From positions 1-13,002 of the forward strand of contig VGKZ01000023.1 in NCBI GenBank assembly GCA_016866815.1: 13,002 nucleotides of DNA, in the 5' to 3' direction. The notes under the pieces were generated by a model. The model ran no database searches. It saw nothing but the letters and a program-made list of their open reading frames with translations, and was not told where the DNA came from. Made by a program: the position numbers and the translations under genes. Source of the DNA: Candidatus Peregrinibacteria bacterium (GTDB taxonomy: Bacteria; Patescibacteriota; Gracilibacteria; Peribacterales; Peribacteraceae). This document shows, piece after piece, positions 1-6,043 of this stretch. Numbering within the stretch: position 1 is the first letter of the stretch; every line of letters starts with the position of its first letter.

Positions 1-323
1 AGCCTTCGCGCAAGCATGCTCGCATATGTATCCGAATGTGTCAGGGTAAGAAAAAACCGCCGTGCGCACTCCTCAACAGTCAGAGCAGTGGTCGCTGCAC
101 CTTCCGTTACTGCAGCCTGCTCCAGTTCCGCGAACGCAGAGGCTCCGACTGGCTGCTGCAGAAGACCGACCTCCTCCAAACGTTCCCGTAGCTCTGTAAG
201 ACCGTTCTTGATGAAAACGGATGTCTCCCGGCTCGGATCAATGCCCGTCTCCGAAGCCAAACGCATGGCATCCACGGAGACGCGATCGTCACTACCCTCC
301 TGTGAATGGACACCTGCGCTCAC
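1..323 (-). CDS. Hypothetical protein, N-terminal part (gene runs off the left edge)
   Basis: This minus-strand frame stays open from a GTG at 321-323 to the window edge and gives about 107 residues. I do not recognise the family. The product is soluble-looking and mostly helical, with charged segments such as SETGIDPSRETSVFIKNG and LTELRERLEEVG followed by an Ala/Glu-rich stretch; no signal peptide or membrane segment is visible. The GTG is favoured because a sigma-70-like promoter lies directly upstream and would start transcription at about the G of the GTG, so translation would be leaderless. An internal ATG about 18 codons downstream is an alternative start, but it has no convincing ribosome binding site. 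The terminator of the gene upstream on the same strand lies at 370-396, so this is a separate transcription unit. Reality of the frame is supported by its protein-like composition and the promoter; its function is unknown. Confidence 0.6.
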   Translation of the reverse strand, partial: MSAGVHSQEGSDDRVSVDAMRLASETGIDPSRETSVFIKNGLTELRERLEEVGLLQQPVGASAFAELEQAAVTEGAATTALTVEECARRFFLTLTHSDTYASMLARR

Positions 324-329
324 AGGATA

Positions 330-357
330 AATCTACGTCCGGCAGAGGAAGAGTCAA
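330..357 (-). promoter_or_regulatory. Sigma-70-like promoter for the left-edge gene
   Basis: On the minus strand a TTGACT -35 box (352-357) and a TAGATT -10 box (330-335) are separated by 16 bp. The expected transcription start, about 7 bp beyond the -10 box, falls on or next to the GTG start codon at 321-323. This implies a leaderless mRNA. Confidence 0.55.
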
Positions 358-369
358 CCCGGGAACCCC

Positions 370-396
370 AAAAAGCGGCTTCTATCGGAAACCGCT
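370..396 (-). terminator. Rho-independent terminator after the Cys-rich repeat gene
   Basis: Read on the minus strand, AGCGGTTTC pairs with GAAGCCGCT (one G-T wobble) around a 5-nt CGATA loop, giving a 9-bp stem. A run of five T follows, the first of them the last base of the stem. It begins 14 bp after the stop codon of the gene at 411-1616 and separates that gene from the promoter of the next minus-strand gene. Confidence 0.75.
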
Positions 397-410
397 CATT
401 GTAATGAATT

Positions 411-1616
411 TCAGTGTCCAGGGAACATTCTGCGCATGAACTCCTTCAGAATGCTCACCAGCGTCTCCGTCACGGGGACACCGCATGCTCCGGGTTCGTA
501 GCCCGGGCAACGTGAATCTGAACAGACGTCCCGCGAGCAGGCGCAGAGCACCGGACTGTAGACACCGCACGCCGCATTACAGACATCCTTGCAAGCAACT
601 TCCATGGGGACATGCACAGGTACAGCCGGAGCCGGCACGGCTGCGTCTGCCGCAGGATGATAGTAGGCAGGCGTCAGTTGCGGTTCGGTCATCATCGGTG
701 CATTCCCATGCATACCCGCAGGCGCAGGAATTCCGGAGGGAGCGAGCAGAACCGGCGCATCCTCATGCTGCATGCGCAGGAAGACCGGTGCATGTGCAGG
801 TGCGTATGAGGGCGAGACGGTGGGTGCTGCGTGATACGGAGCAGAGAAAGTCGCACCGGCGGCAGGCCCGAAGGCATTCACCGGCGCCAGATGCGGCACA
901 TTGAATGAGGAAATTGTCGCACAAGTCATGGGATTATAGGCAGGACAACTGGCATCGCAGACGTTCGTACAGGCCGCTGGAGAAGACGGCGATGTAGGAG
1001 GAACTGGAGAGGATGCCATTGAACCCCGGCACATCGGGGTACCGTAGTACATGCCGTTCGGATGACACGGCGGTATGGTCGGAGCTGAGGATGTCGCAGC
1101 ACAGGCCATAGGATTATACGCAGGACATGTAGTATTGCAGACATCGGTACAGGCAGGAGGCGCAGGTGGAGTGGCTGGAGGAACCGCCTGAGGGTTCTGC
1201 GTGCCGTTGCACATCTCCGTGCCGTGATACATGCCACCCGGATGACATGGAGGAATAGTCGGCGCAGGCGGCGGTGTGGGTGCACACGCTGTAGGATTGA
1301 ACGCAGGGCACGCAGGATCACAGACATTGGTGCATGCAGGAGGTGCGGGTGGCGCAGCAGGAAGCGTAGGAGTGACCGGTACAGGGGGCGGGGGTGTCGG
1401 TGCAGGAGGAAGGAGAGGGGCCGACACAGTATCGGTCGGCGTGCCGGCGCACATCGGGGTGCCGAAATACATACCACCGGGCTGGCAGGGTCCGGAACTC
1501 AGCGATGCACGTACAGAAGGCAGGAGAACAAACGAGAACGTGAACGCCATGGAAGCGAGTACGAAGCCCGCAGCTGTGTGCGTAATCGTGGAACTTTTCT
1601 GCAGACGCTTTTTCAT
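411..1616 (-). CDS. Secreted Cys- and Pro-rich modular repeat protein
   Basis: The 401-residue product starts with a typical signal peptide: a basic n-region (MKKRLQKSS), a hydrophobic core to about residue 33 and a likely cleavage after SVRA at 37. The mature part alternates two cysteine modules joined by Pro/Ala/Ser linkers. Module A (C-x11-C, core GMYxGTxMC) occurs at 44-56, 124-136 and 184-196. Module B (C-x3-C-x3-C-x7-C, core CPAYNP) occurs at 95-111, 156-172, 216-232 and 342-358, with a looser copy at 360-378. Residues 240-340 are a cysteine-free Pro/Ala/His-rich stretch. This suggests an exported protein stabilised by disulfides or binding a metal, but no known family is recognised. 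A TTG 27 bp upstream could extend the frame; ATG 1614-1616 is preferred because it gives the better signal peptide. There is no obvious Shine-Dalgarno. It has its own promoter and terminator, so it is monocistronic, and it is divergent from the MurF-like gene. Confidence 0.85.
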   Translation of the reverse strand: MKKRLQKSSTITHTAAGFVLASMAFTFSFVLLPSVRASLSSGPCQPGGMYFGTPMCAGTPTDTVSAPLLPPAPTPPPPVPVTPTLPAAPPAPPACTNVCDPACPAFNPTACAPTPPPAPTIPPCHPGGMYHGTEMCNGTQNPQAVPPATPPAPPACTDVCNTTCPAYNPMACAATSSAPTIPPCHPNGMYYGTPMCRGSMASSPVPPTSPSSPAACTNVCDASCPAYNPMTCATISSFNVPHLAPVNAFGPAAGATFSAPYHAAPTVSPSYAPAHAPVFLRMQHEDAPVLLAPSGIPAPAGMHGNAPMMTEPQLTPAYYHPAADAAVPAPAVPVHVPMEVACKDVCNAACGVYSPVLCACSRDVCSDSRCPGYEPGACGVPVTETLVSILKEFMRRMFPGH

Positions 1617-1648
1617 AGGTAGTGTGGGGTATGTGTGTTTCAATTGAT

Positions 1649-1676
1649 ATTATACAATATTTTGAATTTTTATCAA
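1649..1676 (-). promoter_or_regulatory. Sigma-70-like promoter of the Cys-rich repeat gene
   Basis: On the minus strand TTGATA (1671-1676) and a perfect TATAAT (1649-1654) are 16 bp apart, inside an AT-rich patch that stands out from the GC-rich surroundings. The predicted leader before ATG 1616 is about 25 nt. The promoter is divergent from the one at 1705-1733. Confidence 0.8.
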
Positions 1677-1704
1677 TATGACGCAATAAACTGATCTGCT
1701 GCCG

Positions 1705-1733
1705 TTTACCGCTTTAGAATGGTACCGTACAAT
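1705..1733 (+). promoter_or_regulatory. Promoter of the MurF-like gene
   Basis: TTTACC (1705-1710) and TACAAT (1728-1733) are spaced by 17 bp. The expected start of transcription at about 1740 leaves only around 5 nt before ATG 1745, so the mRNA would be nearly leaderless. A second possible -10 box, TAGAAT, lies just upstream. Confidence 0.5.
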
Positions 1734-1744
1734 GGGGAAACGAT

Positions 1745-3274
1745 ATGAGAATATTCGTGCTCCCGGCTCTCCTTCTTGCAGCCTCTCTTTCCCCTGCGCT
1801 CACATTCGCAGCACTGTGGCAAACAAAGGAGTGGAGGATCGACCGCCTGAAAGAGCACCTGCTCGCGGAAGGATGGTTTCGTCAGCTCTTCGGCATCGTA
1901 CGTCCTGCCGTCGTCCTCGTTTCACCATTGCTCATCGTCATCCCCTTCCTTCGCATTCCGTGGTACACGGCGGGACTGACAGTTCTCGCTGCGGCATCAG
2001 CAGCGCAATTGCTCATGCATCGTCAACGCATGCCGGTGTGGACGATGAAAGCGAAGATCATCGTGCTGTGTTCGCTGCTCATGAACATCATTGCCGGTTA
2101 TGGGCTATTGGCTCTTGGTTCCTGGGAAGTCATTCTTCTTCCGGTGTTGCAACCGTGCATCATCGCGATCGCATGGGCGTTTCTGCTTCCCGTCGATCGC
2201 GTGATGAAACGCGGAATTCTTCGCCGCGCACAAACCCTGCGGGAACGCTACCCGAATGCCATCGTTGTCGGGATCACGGGGAGCGTCGGAAAGACGACGA
2301 CCAAAGAACTCCTCGCGCACATTCTGCAGTCTCCGACGGTGCTCGCGACCCCCGCATACGTGAATTCCGAAATGGGTGTGGCGCAGTGGTTGCTCCGGGA
2401 ACTTCCGAAGTTTCCGCAGACGGAGAACATTCTCCTGATCGTAGAAATGGGTGCCTACCGTACAGGAGAAATAGCTACACTCTGCAGAATCGCACAGCCG
2501 CAGACGGGGGTGCTGACCTTCGTCGGCTCGCAGCACGTTGCTCTCTTCGGATCCGAGGAAAAACTGCTGAATGCCAAGAGCGAGCTGATCGCCGCTTTGC
2601 CGGAAACAGGCAGGGCATTTGTGAATGCTGATTGCAGCCCCTGTCTGGAAGCGGCGAAAAAGGCACGATGTGCCGTCGTGCGCGTCAGCACCGGAGGACA
2701 TGCTGATGTGGAAGCACACGACATTGAGGAAACGAGTGAGGGCATCCGCTTCACGGTCGACGGACACCGGTTCGATGTTCCGTTGCACGGAACGCACAAT
2801 GTGACAAACGTGCTTCTGGCCATCGCCGTTGCCGAGCATCTCGGCATTTCCCGTGAGAAATGCACACAGAAACTCCTGTCATTTCAGCTGCCGCACAGCA
2901 CCTTCACCGTGCGGACGGAACGGGGGGTTACCATCCTGGATGATACCCATAACAGCAGTCCTGCCAGCTTCCGCGCGGCGATCGCATGGGCGAAATCTCA
3001 ACCGACGCAGCGGAAGATCCTCCTGACACCGGGCATCATAGAACTGGGTGAAGAAACCGATCGTATCCACACTGACCTCGGCGCTGCGGCCCGTGGCATC
3101 GTCCACCGGGTCATCTTCACCGGAAAACGCGGTCGTGAAGCCTTCGCACGTGGTTACGGCTCACCTGTTGAACACCGGAACGGCAATACTGCACCGGTGA
3201 CGAAAGACTCGCTGCTGCTATGCATCGGGCGTATTCCCCCTCCGATCATCGATTCCCTGCTCCCACCCGCATGA
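1745..3274 (+). CDS. murF: Membrane-anchored MurF-like Mur ligase
   Basis: MurF ligases use ATP to join D-Ala-D-Ala to the UDP-MurNAc-tripeptide at the inner face of the membrane. In this 509-residue protein the usual N-terminal UDP-binding domain is absent. Residues 1-150 instead hold about five hydrophobic segments (near 1-24, 52-70, 74-91, 103-124 and 126-147). The ATPase domain follows, with P-loop GITGSVGKTTTK at 176-187, the TPAYVNSEMG motif at 202-211, EMGAYRTGEI at 234-243, His264 and Lys278, which matches the carbamylated lysine of the family. The C-terminal domain has HNVTNVLLAI at 351-360 and DDTHNSSP at 399-406 (usually DDxYNxxP). The final KGSR-like motif is not evident; CIGR stands at that place. 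Membrane-fused Mur ligases are, to my knowledge, common in Patescibacteria. ATG 1745 is the start because the promoter ends just before it. The exact amino-acid substrate, and therefore the MurF name, is less certain than the family. Confidence 0.85.
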   Translation: MRIFVLPALLLAASLSPALTFAALWQTKEWRIDRLKEHLLAEGWFRQLFGIVRPAVVLVSPLLIVIPFLRIPWYTAGLTVLAAASAAQLLMHRQRMPVWTMKAKIIVLCSLLMNIIAGYGLLALGSWEVILLPVLQPCIIAIAWAFLLPVDRVMKRGILRRAQTLRERYPNAIVVGITGSVGKTTTKELLAHILQSPTVLATPAYVNSEMGVAQWLLRELPKFPQTENILLIVEMGAYRTGEIATLCRIAQPQTGVLTFVGSQHVALFGSEEKLLNAKSELIAALPETGRAFVNADCSPCLEAAKKARCAVVRVSTGGHADVEAHDIEETSEGIRFTVDGHRFDVPLHGTHNVTNVLLAIAVAEHLGISREKCTQKLLSFQLPHSTFTVRTERGVTILDDTHNSSPASFRAAIAWAKSQPTQRKILLTPGIIELGEETDRIHTDLGAAARGIVHRVIFTGKRGREAFARGYGSPVEHRNGNTAPVTKDSLLLCIGRIPPPIIDSLLPPA

Positions 3275-3313
3275 TCATCCCATACGTGCGCATCTGCACA
3301 TGAAGATACTTAC

Positions 3314-3404
3314 GAATCCCGAATCCCGAATCCCGGATCACGAATCACCAATCACGAATCACCAATCACGAATCACGAATCCCGAATCCCGAATCACGAA
3401 TCCA
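3314..3404 (+). repeat. Tandem heptanucleotide array, GAATCMC x 13
   Basis: Thirteen consecutive 7-bp units fill this stretch without a gap. Seven distinct spellings vary at only a few positions: GAATCCC, GAATCAC, CAATCAC, GGATCAC and GAATCCA account for all units. The array lies between the MurF-like stop (3274) and the aminotransferase ATG (3409), ending 4 bp before that start codon. Because 7 is not a multiple of 3, the array reads through all three frames and lacks stops in some, which creates a spurious frame starting at 3300. The period and style match the heptamer short tandemly repeated repetitive (STRR) sequences known from cyanobacteria. Confidence 0.95.
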
Positions 3405-3408
3405 GAAC

Positions 3409-4644
3409 ATGCCCCTCCCCATTCACCACACCTTCGGCCCTCACGCGGATCGCTCCACCGCTCTCGCGGCACTCCGGCTCATGTTCCGGCCGTGGAACTA
3501 CCGGAAGGGTCTCGAACGCGAAATGCTGCGCAGTCATCTGCATCGAAGCTTCGGTGGGTCCTGCGCACTCTTCGCCTCCGGACGGGATGGACTTCTTGCA
3601 CTGCTTCGTGCACTGCACCTGCCCCAGGGAAGTGAGGTTATCCTTCAGGGCTTCACCTGCGTCGCACTCCCAAATGCCATCCATGCCGCGGGACTCACTC
3701 CGGTGTATGCGGATATCGATCCCGATACGTTGAATTTTTCCGAAGCGAGCGTCTTAAGCGTCATCACCCACCGGACGAAAGTCATTCTGTGTCAGCACAC
3801 CTTCGGCATCATATGCGATACTGCGAAGCTGAGAGCATTGTGCGACAAGCATAGGATCGTCTTGATCGAAGACTGCGCACACGTGCTGCCCGATGTCACC
3901 GGACCGAAGGAGATCGGCAAACATGCCGATGTCATGATGTTGAGCTTCGGCAGAGACAAGGCAATTTCCGGCGTTGCCGGAGGCGCCATCCTCGTGAGAG
4001 ACCCGACAGTTGCTTCAACGGTACTGCAGGCTGAAAACAGCGCGCAGGAAATGCGGTGCGGAACCGTATGCAGACTCCTGCTGTATCCCATCGTGTACCG
4101 AAAGGCACGGGCACTCTCCATTATAGGACTCGGAACGCTCTATCTCTGGCTGCTCAAGACCCTTCGCATCCTCGTTCCCGTTCTCACGCCGGCAGAGAAA
4201 CGGGGCGCTCCATCGCTTTCCCTTACGAAGATGCCCAACGCCTGCGCTGCACTGGCACTCAGGGAAATCAAGAAAATACACACGGTGAATAATCACCGGC
4301 GCATACTCGCAAAGCGATACAGTGCTGCGGCAAGAGAATACGGCTGGCACCATCCTTCGGCCATCCATGAAGACCTTCCCCTTCAGAAATTTCCGATCCT
4401 CGTCTCCGACGCCGACGCTGTTCGTGCAGCACTCAAAGAGAACAACATCCATCTGGATGACGGCTGGACGGGAGCAGTCGTGTGCCCGCGGTCTGTGGAC
4501 CAGCAGGCTGCGGGGTACACCGCCGGCAGCTGCCCGCACGCCGAACGGATTGCGAAACGCATCCTGACACTCCCTACACACCCCACGATGACGGAAAGAC
4601 AGGCGGAAACACTCATCGATACCCTCCAGCGTCAGCTACGATAG
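3409..4644 (+). CDS. DegT/DnrJ/EryC1-family PLP-dependent aminotransferase
   Basis: The 411-residue product has the fold-type I aminotransferase pattern of the DegT/DnrJ/EryC1/StrS family, which mostly transfers an amino group to nucleotide-activated keto-sugars for surface polysaccharides or glycans. The N-terminal part has SGRDGLLALLRAL at 57-69 (phosphate-cup region) and an EVILQGFTCVALPNAI segment. IEDCAHV at 153-159 carries the Asp (D155) that contacts the PLP ring nitrogen. SFGRDKAIS at 179-187 supplies the likely Schiff-base lysine, K184. Residues 226-256 are hydrophobic and may be an insertion that touches the membrane. ATG 3409 has no Shine-Dalgarno and lies 4 bp after the heptamer array; ATG 3481 is an alternative start. 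It sits between the MurF-like and FemAB-like genes and ends 4 bp before the latter, so the two are probably co-transcribed in an envelope or glycan operon. The sugar substrate cannot be read from the sequence. Confidence 0.85.
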   Translation: MPLPIHHTFGPHADRSTALAALRLMFRPWNYRKGLEREMLRSHLHRSFGGSCALFASGRDGLLALLRALHLPQGSEVILQGFTCVALPNAIHAAGLTPVYADIDPDTLNFSEASVLSVITHRTKVILCQHTFGIICDTAKLRALCDKHRIVLIEDCAHVLPDVTGPKEIGKHADVMMLSFGRDKAISGVAGGAILVRDPTVASTVLQAENSAQEMRCGTVCRLLLYPIVYRKARALSIIGLGTLYLWLLKTLRILVPVLTPAEKRGAPSLSLTKMPNACAALALREIKKIHTVNNHRRILAKRYSAAAREYGWHHPSAIHEDLPLQKFPILVSDADAVRAALKENNIHLDDGWTGAVVCPRSVDQQAAGYTAGSCPHAERIAKRILTLPTHPTMTERQAETLIDTLQRQLR

Positions 4645-4648
4645 AACC

Positions 4649-5707
4649 GTGCACATCGCAGAATGCACCGATCAACGGCAGTGGGATGACTACCTCGCGT
4701 CACAGCGATACCGCCCGTTCCTCCAGAGCTGGACGATGGGTGAAGTGTACCGCGACATCGGCCAGAAGCCCGTCCGCCTTGGGATGCACGACGACAAGGG
4801 ACTCGCAGGCATCTGCCAGGCCATCGTCGTTCCTGCCCGCCGTGGAAGGCATCTTGCCGTGTCGTACGGACCAGTATTGAGCTCCCATCTATCAGGTATC
4901 AGCTCTCAGCTTTTCGAAGCACTCAGGGAAACTGCCAAAGAACACCAATGCACATTCATCAGGCTCAGTCCCTTCTGGCCGGCTGCTGATGCTCCGCATA
5001 TCTCCGGATCTCTCCCCTCTCCTCTGCATCTGCTCGCAGAACATCTCTGGTACATCCCATTGAAGAATCCCGATGCATGGCACGCCCCTACCCCCTACCC
5101 CCAACACCCTTCGCCTTCCGTATCCGAAGACTCCATACTCTCCTCCATGCGAAAGACGACCCGCAACCTCATCCGCCGCGCGGAGAGAGACGGTGTCACC
5201 ATCGAGCGTTCCGCAGACCCCGTCGCCGATCTCCCCGCATTCATCACACTCCATGACGAAACGCGCAAGCGTCACGGGTTCACGCCCTACAGCAACGCAT
5301 TCTTTGAGTCGCAGGTGAAACGCTTCTCGGCACGCAACGAATGCACGCTCTACAAAGCGCACTTTGAGGGAAAGATCATCGCAGCATCTATCCACATGCA
5401 TGCCTTCGCTGAAACCAGCTACCACCACGGTGCCAGTACACACGCGTACGCCAAGATCCCCGCAAGCTACCTGCTCCAGTGGACGGCAATCCGCGACGCT
5501 CTCCGGCGGGGCGATCGTGTCTATAATTTCTGGGGCATCTCTCCCGAGGGTCAGCGAAAGCACCCCTTCGCCGGAGTAAGACTCTTCAAGACGGGCTTCG
5601 GCGGCAACCTTCTCGAACTCATGCACTGCGTCGACGTTCCTGTGGAGAGGAGCTACTACCTCACACGCGGATTTGAAACGCTGCGGAAGTGGCATCGGGG
5701 GTTCTAA
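4649..5707 (+). CDS. FemAB-family peptidoglycan bridge aminoacyltransferase-like protein
   Basis: FemAB (FemABX, tandem GNAT fold) proteins transfer amino acids from aminoacyl-tRNA onto the peptidoglycan precursor to build the interpeptide bridge. The 352-residue protein opens with the family pattern QWDDYL...FLQSWTMGEVYRDIG (11-38), then YGPVL (73-77), SSMRKTTRNLIRRAERDGV (165-183), and the C-terminal GNAT part with KIIAASIHMHAF (242-253), YHHGAST (258-264), ASYLLQWTAIRDALRRG (272-288) and YNFWGISP (292-299). The start is GTG 4649, four bases after the aminotransferase stop, because the alignment to the family begins there. Two heptamer repeat arrays lie inside the reading frame: residues 78-89 come from AGCTATC-like units and residues 146-152 from CCCCTAC units. 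Both fall in segments that look like variable or linker regions. The acceptor and amino acid are unknown; related proteins can also act in other aminoacylations. Confidence 0.88.
   Translation: MHIAECTDQRQWDDYLASQRYRPFLQSWTMGEVYRDIGQKPVRLGMHDDKGLAGICQAIVVPARRGRHLAVSYGPVLSSHLSGISSQLFEALRETAKEHQCTFIRLSPFWPAADAPHISGSLPSPLHLLAEHLWYIPLKNPDAWHAPTPYPQHPSPSVSEDSILSSMRKTTRNLIRRAERDGVTIERSADPVADLPAFITLHDETRKRHGFTPYSNAFFESQVKRFSARNECTLYKAHFEGKIIAASIHMHAFAETSYHHGASTHAYAKIPASYLLQWTAIRDALRRGDRVYNFWGISPEGQRKHPFAGVRLFKTGFGGNLLELMHCVDVPVERSYYLTRGFETLRKWHRGF
4880..4914 (+). repeat. Heptamer array AGCTATC-like x 5 inside the FemAB gene
   Basis: Five consecutive 7-bp units (AGCTCCC, ATCTATC, AGGTATC, AGCTCTC, AGCTTTT) lie within the coding sequence and encode residues 78-89 (SSHLSGISSQLF). 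They resemble the units at 5721-5748 and are more degenerate than the array at 3314. Confidence 0.65.
5085..5105 (+). repeat. Heptamer array CCCCTAC x 3 inside the FemAB gene
   Basis: Two perfect CCCCTAC units and one CCCCAAC unit are followed by a weaker ACCCTTC. The 21-bp length equals seven codons, so it keeps the frame, and it encodes a Pro-rich linker (PTPYPQ) just before the conserved RKTTRN helix. Confidence 0.7.
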
Positions 5708-5720
5708 AAAGTGGACTGGA

Positions 5721-5748
5721 AGCTATGAGCCATACGCTATAAGCTGAG
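5721..5748 (+). repeat. Heptamer array AGCTATR-like x 4 between genes
   Basis: Units AGCTATG, AGCCATA, CGCTATA and AGCTGAG lie in tandem between the FemAB stop and the GTG of the small membrane-protein gene. The last two units create a TATAAG (5738-5743) about 8 bp before that GTG, which could serve as a -10 box. Confidence 0.65.
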
Positions 5749-5751
5749 TCT

Positions 5752-6036
5752 GTGCCCAAGGCTCCCTCCACCGCTCCGGCTTCCTCCGTCGACACGAAGC
5801 TCGAAGAAATCCTCGTGCATCTTCGTCGCATGGATAAACGGGACAGACTGCGTACATGAGGAATCATCAGTCTCATTCCGATTGTCGCATTCGTGGTGGG
5901 CCTCTGGTACTTCTATTACCACGGTGACGAACTCCTCAGTAAAGTTGCGGAGGAAGCGGCAAAACAGGCAGCAGCAGTCACCGAGAAGGGCGCAGGCAGC
6001 ATGATGGAGCAGTTTCAGAAGTACCTGCCGAAGTAA
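5752..6036 (+). pseudogene. Small membrane-protein gene interrupted by an in-frame TGA
   Basis: From GTG 5752 a frame reads VPKAPSTAPASS, then LEEILVHLRRMDKRDRLRT, then a TGA (5857-5859, codon 36). The same frame continues directly with a hydrophobic helix (GIISLIPIVAFVVGLWYFYY, codons 37-56) and a charged, Ala-rich helix ending in QFQKYLPK before TAA 6034-6036. Composition and good protein-like sequence on both sides of the TGA show that this was, or is, one 94-codon gene: a single-span membrane protein with a short cytoplasmic helix. A TGG-to-TGA change would explain the interruption; readthrough or a base-calling error are alternatives. No good internal start follows the TGA, since the next GTG codons are inside the membrane helix. 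It ends 7 bp from the convergent lipoprotein stop. I recall similar small proteins in Patescibacteria but cannot name a family or function. Confidence 0.7.
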
Positions 6037-6043
6037 CACGCCA

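Noticed and set aside
926..1477. A 183-codon minus-strand frame inside the Cys-rich gene
   Set aside because: It is an alternative frame of the repeat region, giving a low-complexity Arg/His/Leu product.
1617..1643. TTG start at 1643 for the Cys-rich protein
   Set aside because: It would add nine residues in front of a well-formed signal peptide; ATG 1616 fits export better.
1732..2631. A 299-codon plus-strand frame overlapping the MurF-like gene
   Set aside because: It lies out of frame with a gene that has clear Mur ligase motifs, and its product is Arg/Ser/His-rich without recognisable structure.
3314..3404. CRISPR array
   Set aside because: The units are 7 bp, directly adjacent and without spacers; no cas gene is present.
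3300..3635. A frame of 111 codons beginning with a repeated NPESRI pattern
   Set aside because: Its N-terminal half is only a translation of the heptamer array, which lacks stops, and its second half is out of frame with the aminotransferase.
5857..5859. Genome-wide UGA recoding (Gly or Trp)
   Set aside because: TGA is the natural end of the MurF-like, Cys-rich and DHH genes, and the long genes argS, virB4 and femAB contain no internal TGA. A single in-frame TGA is better treated as a local event.
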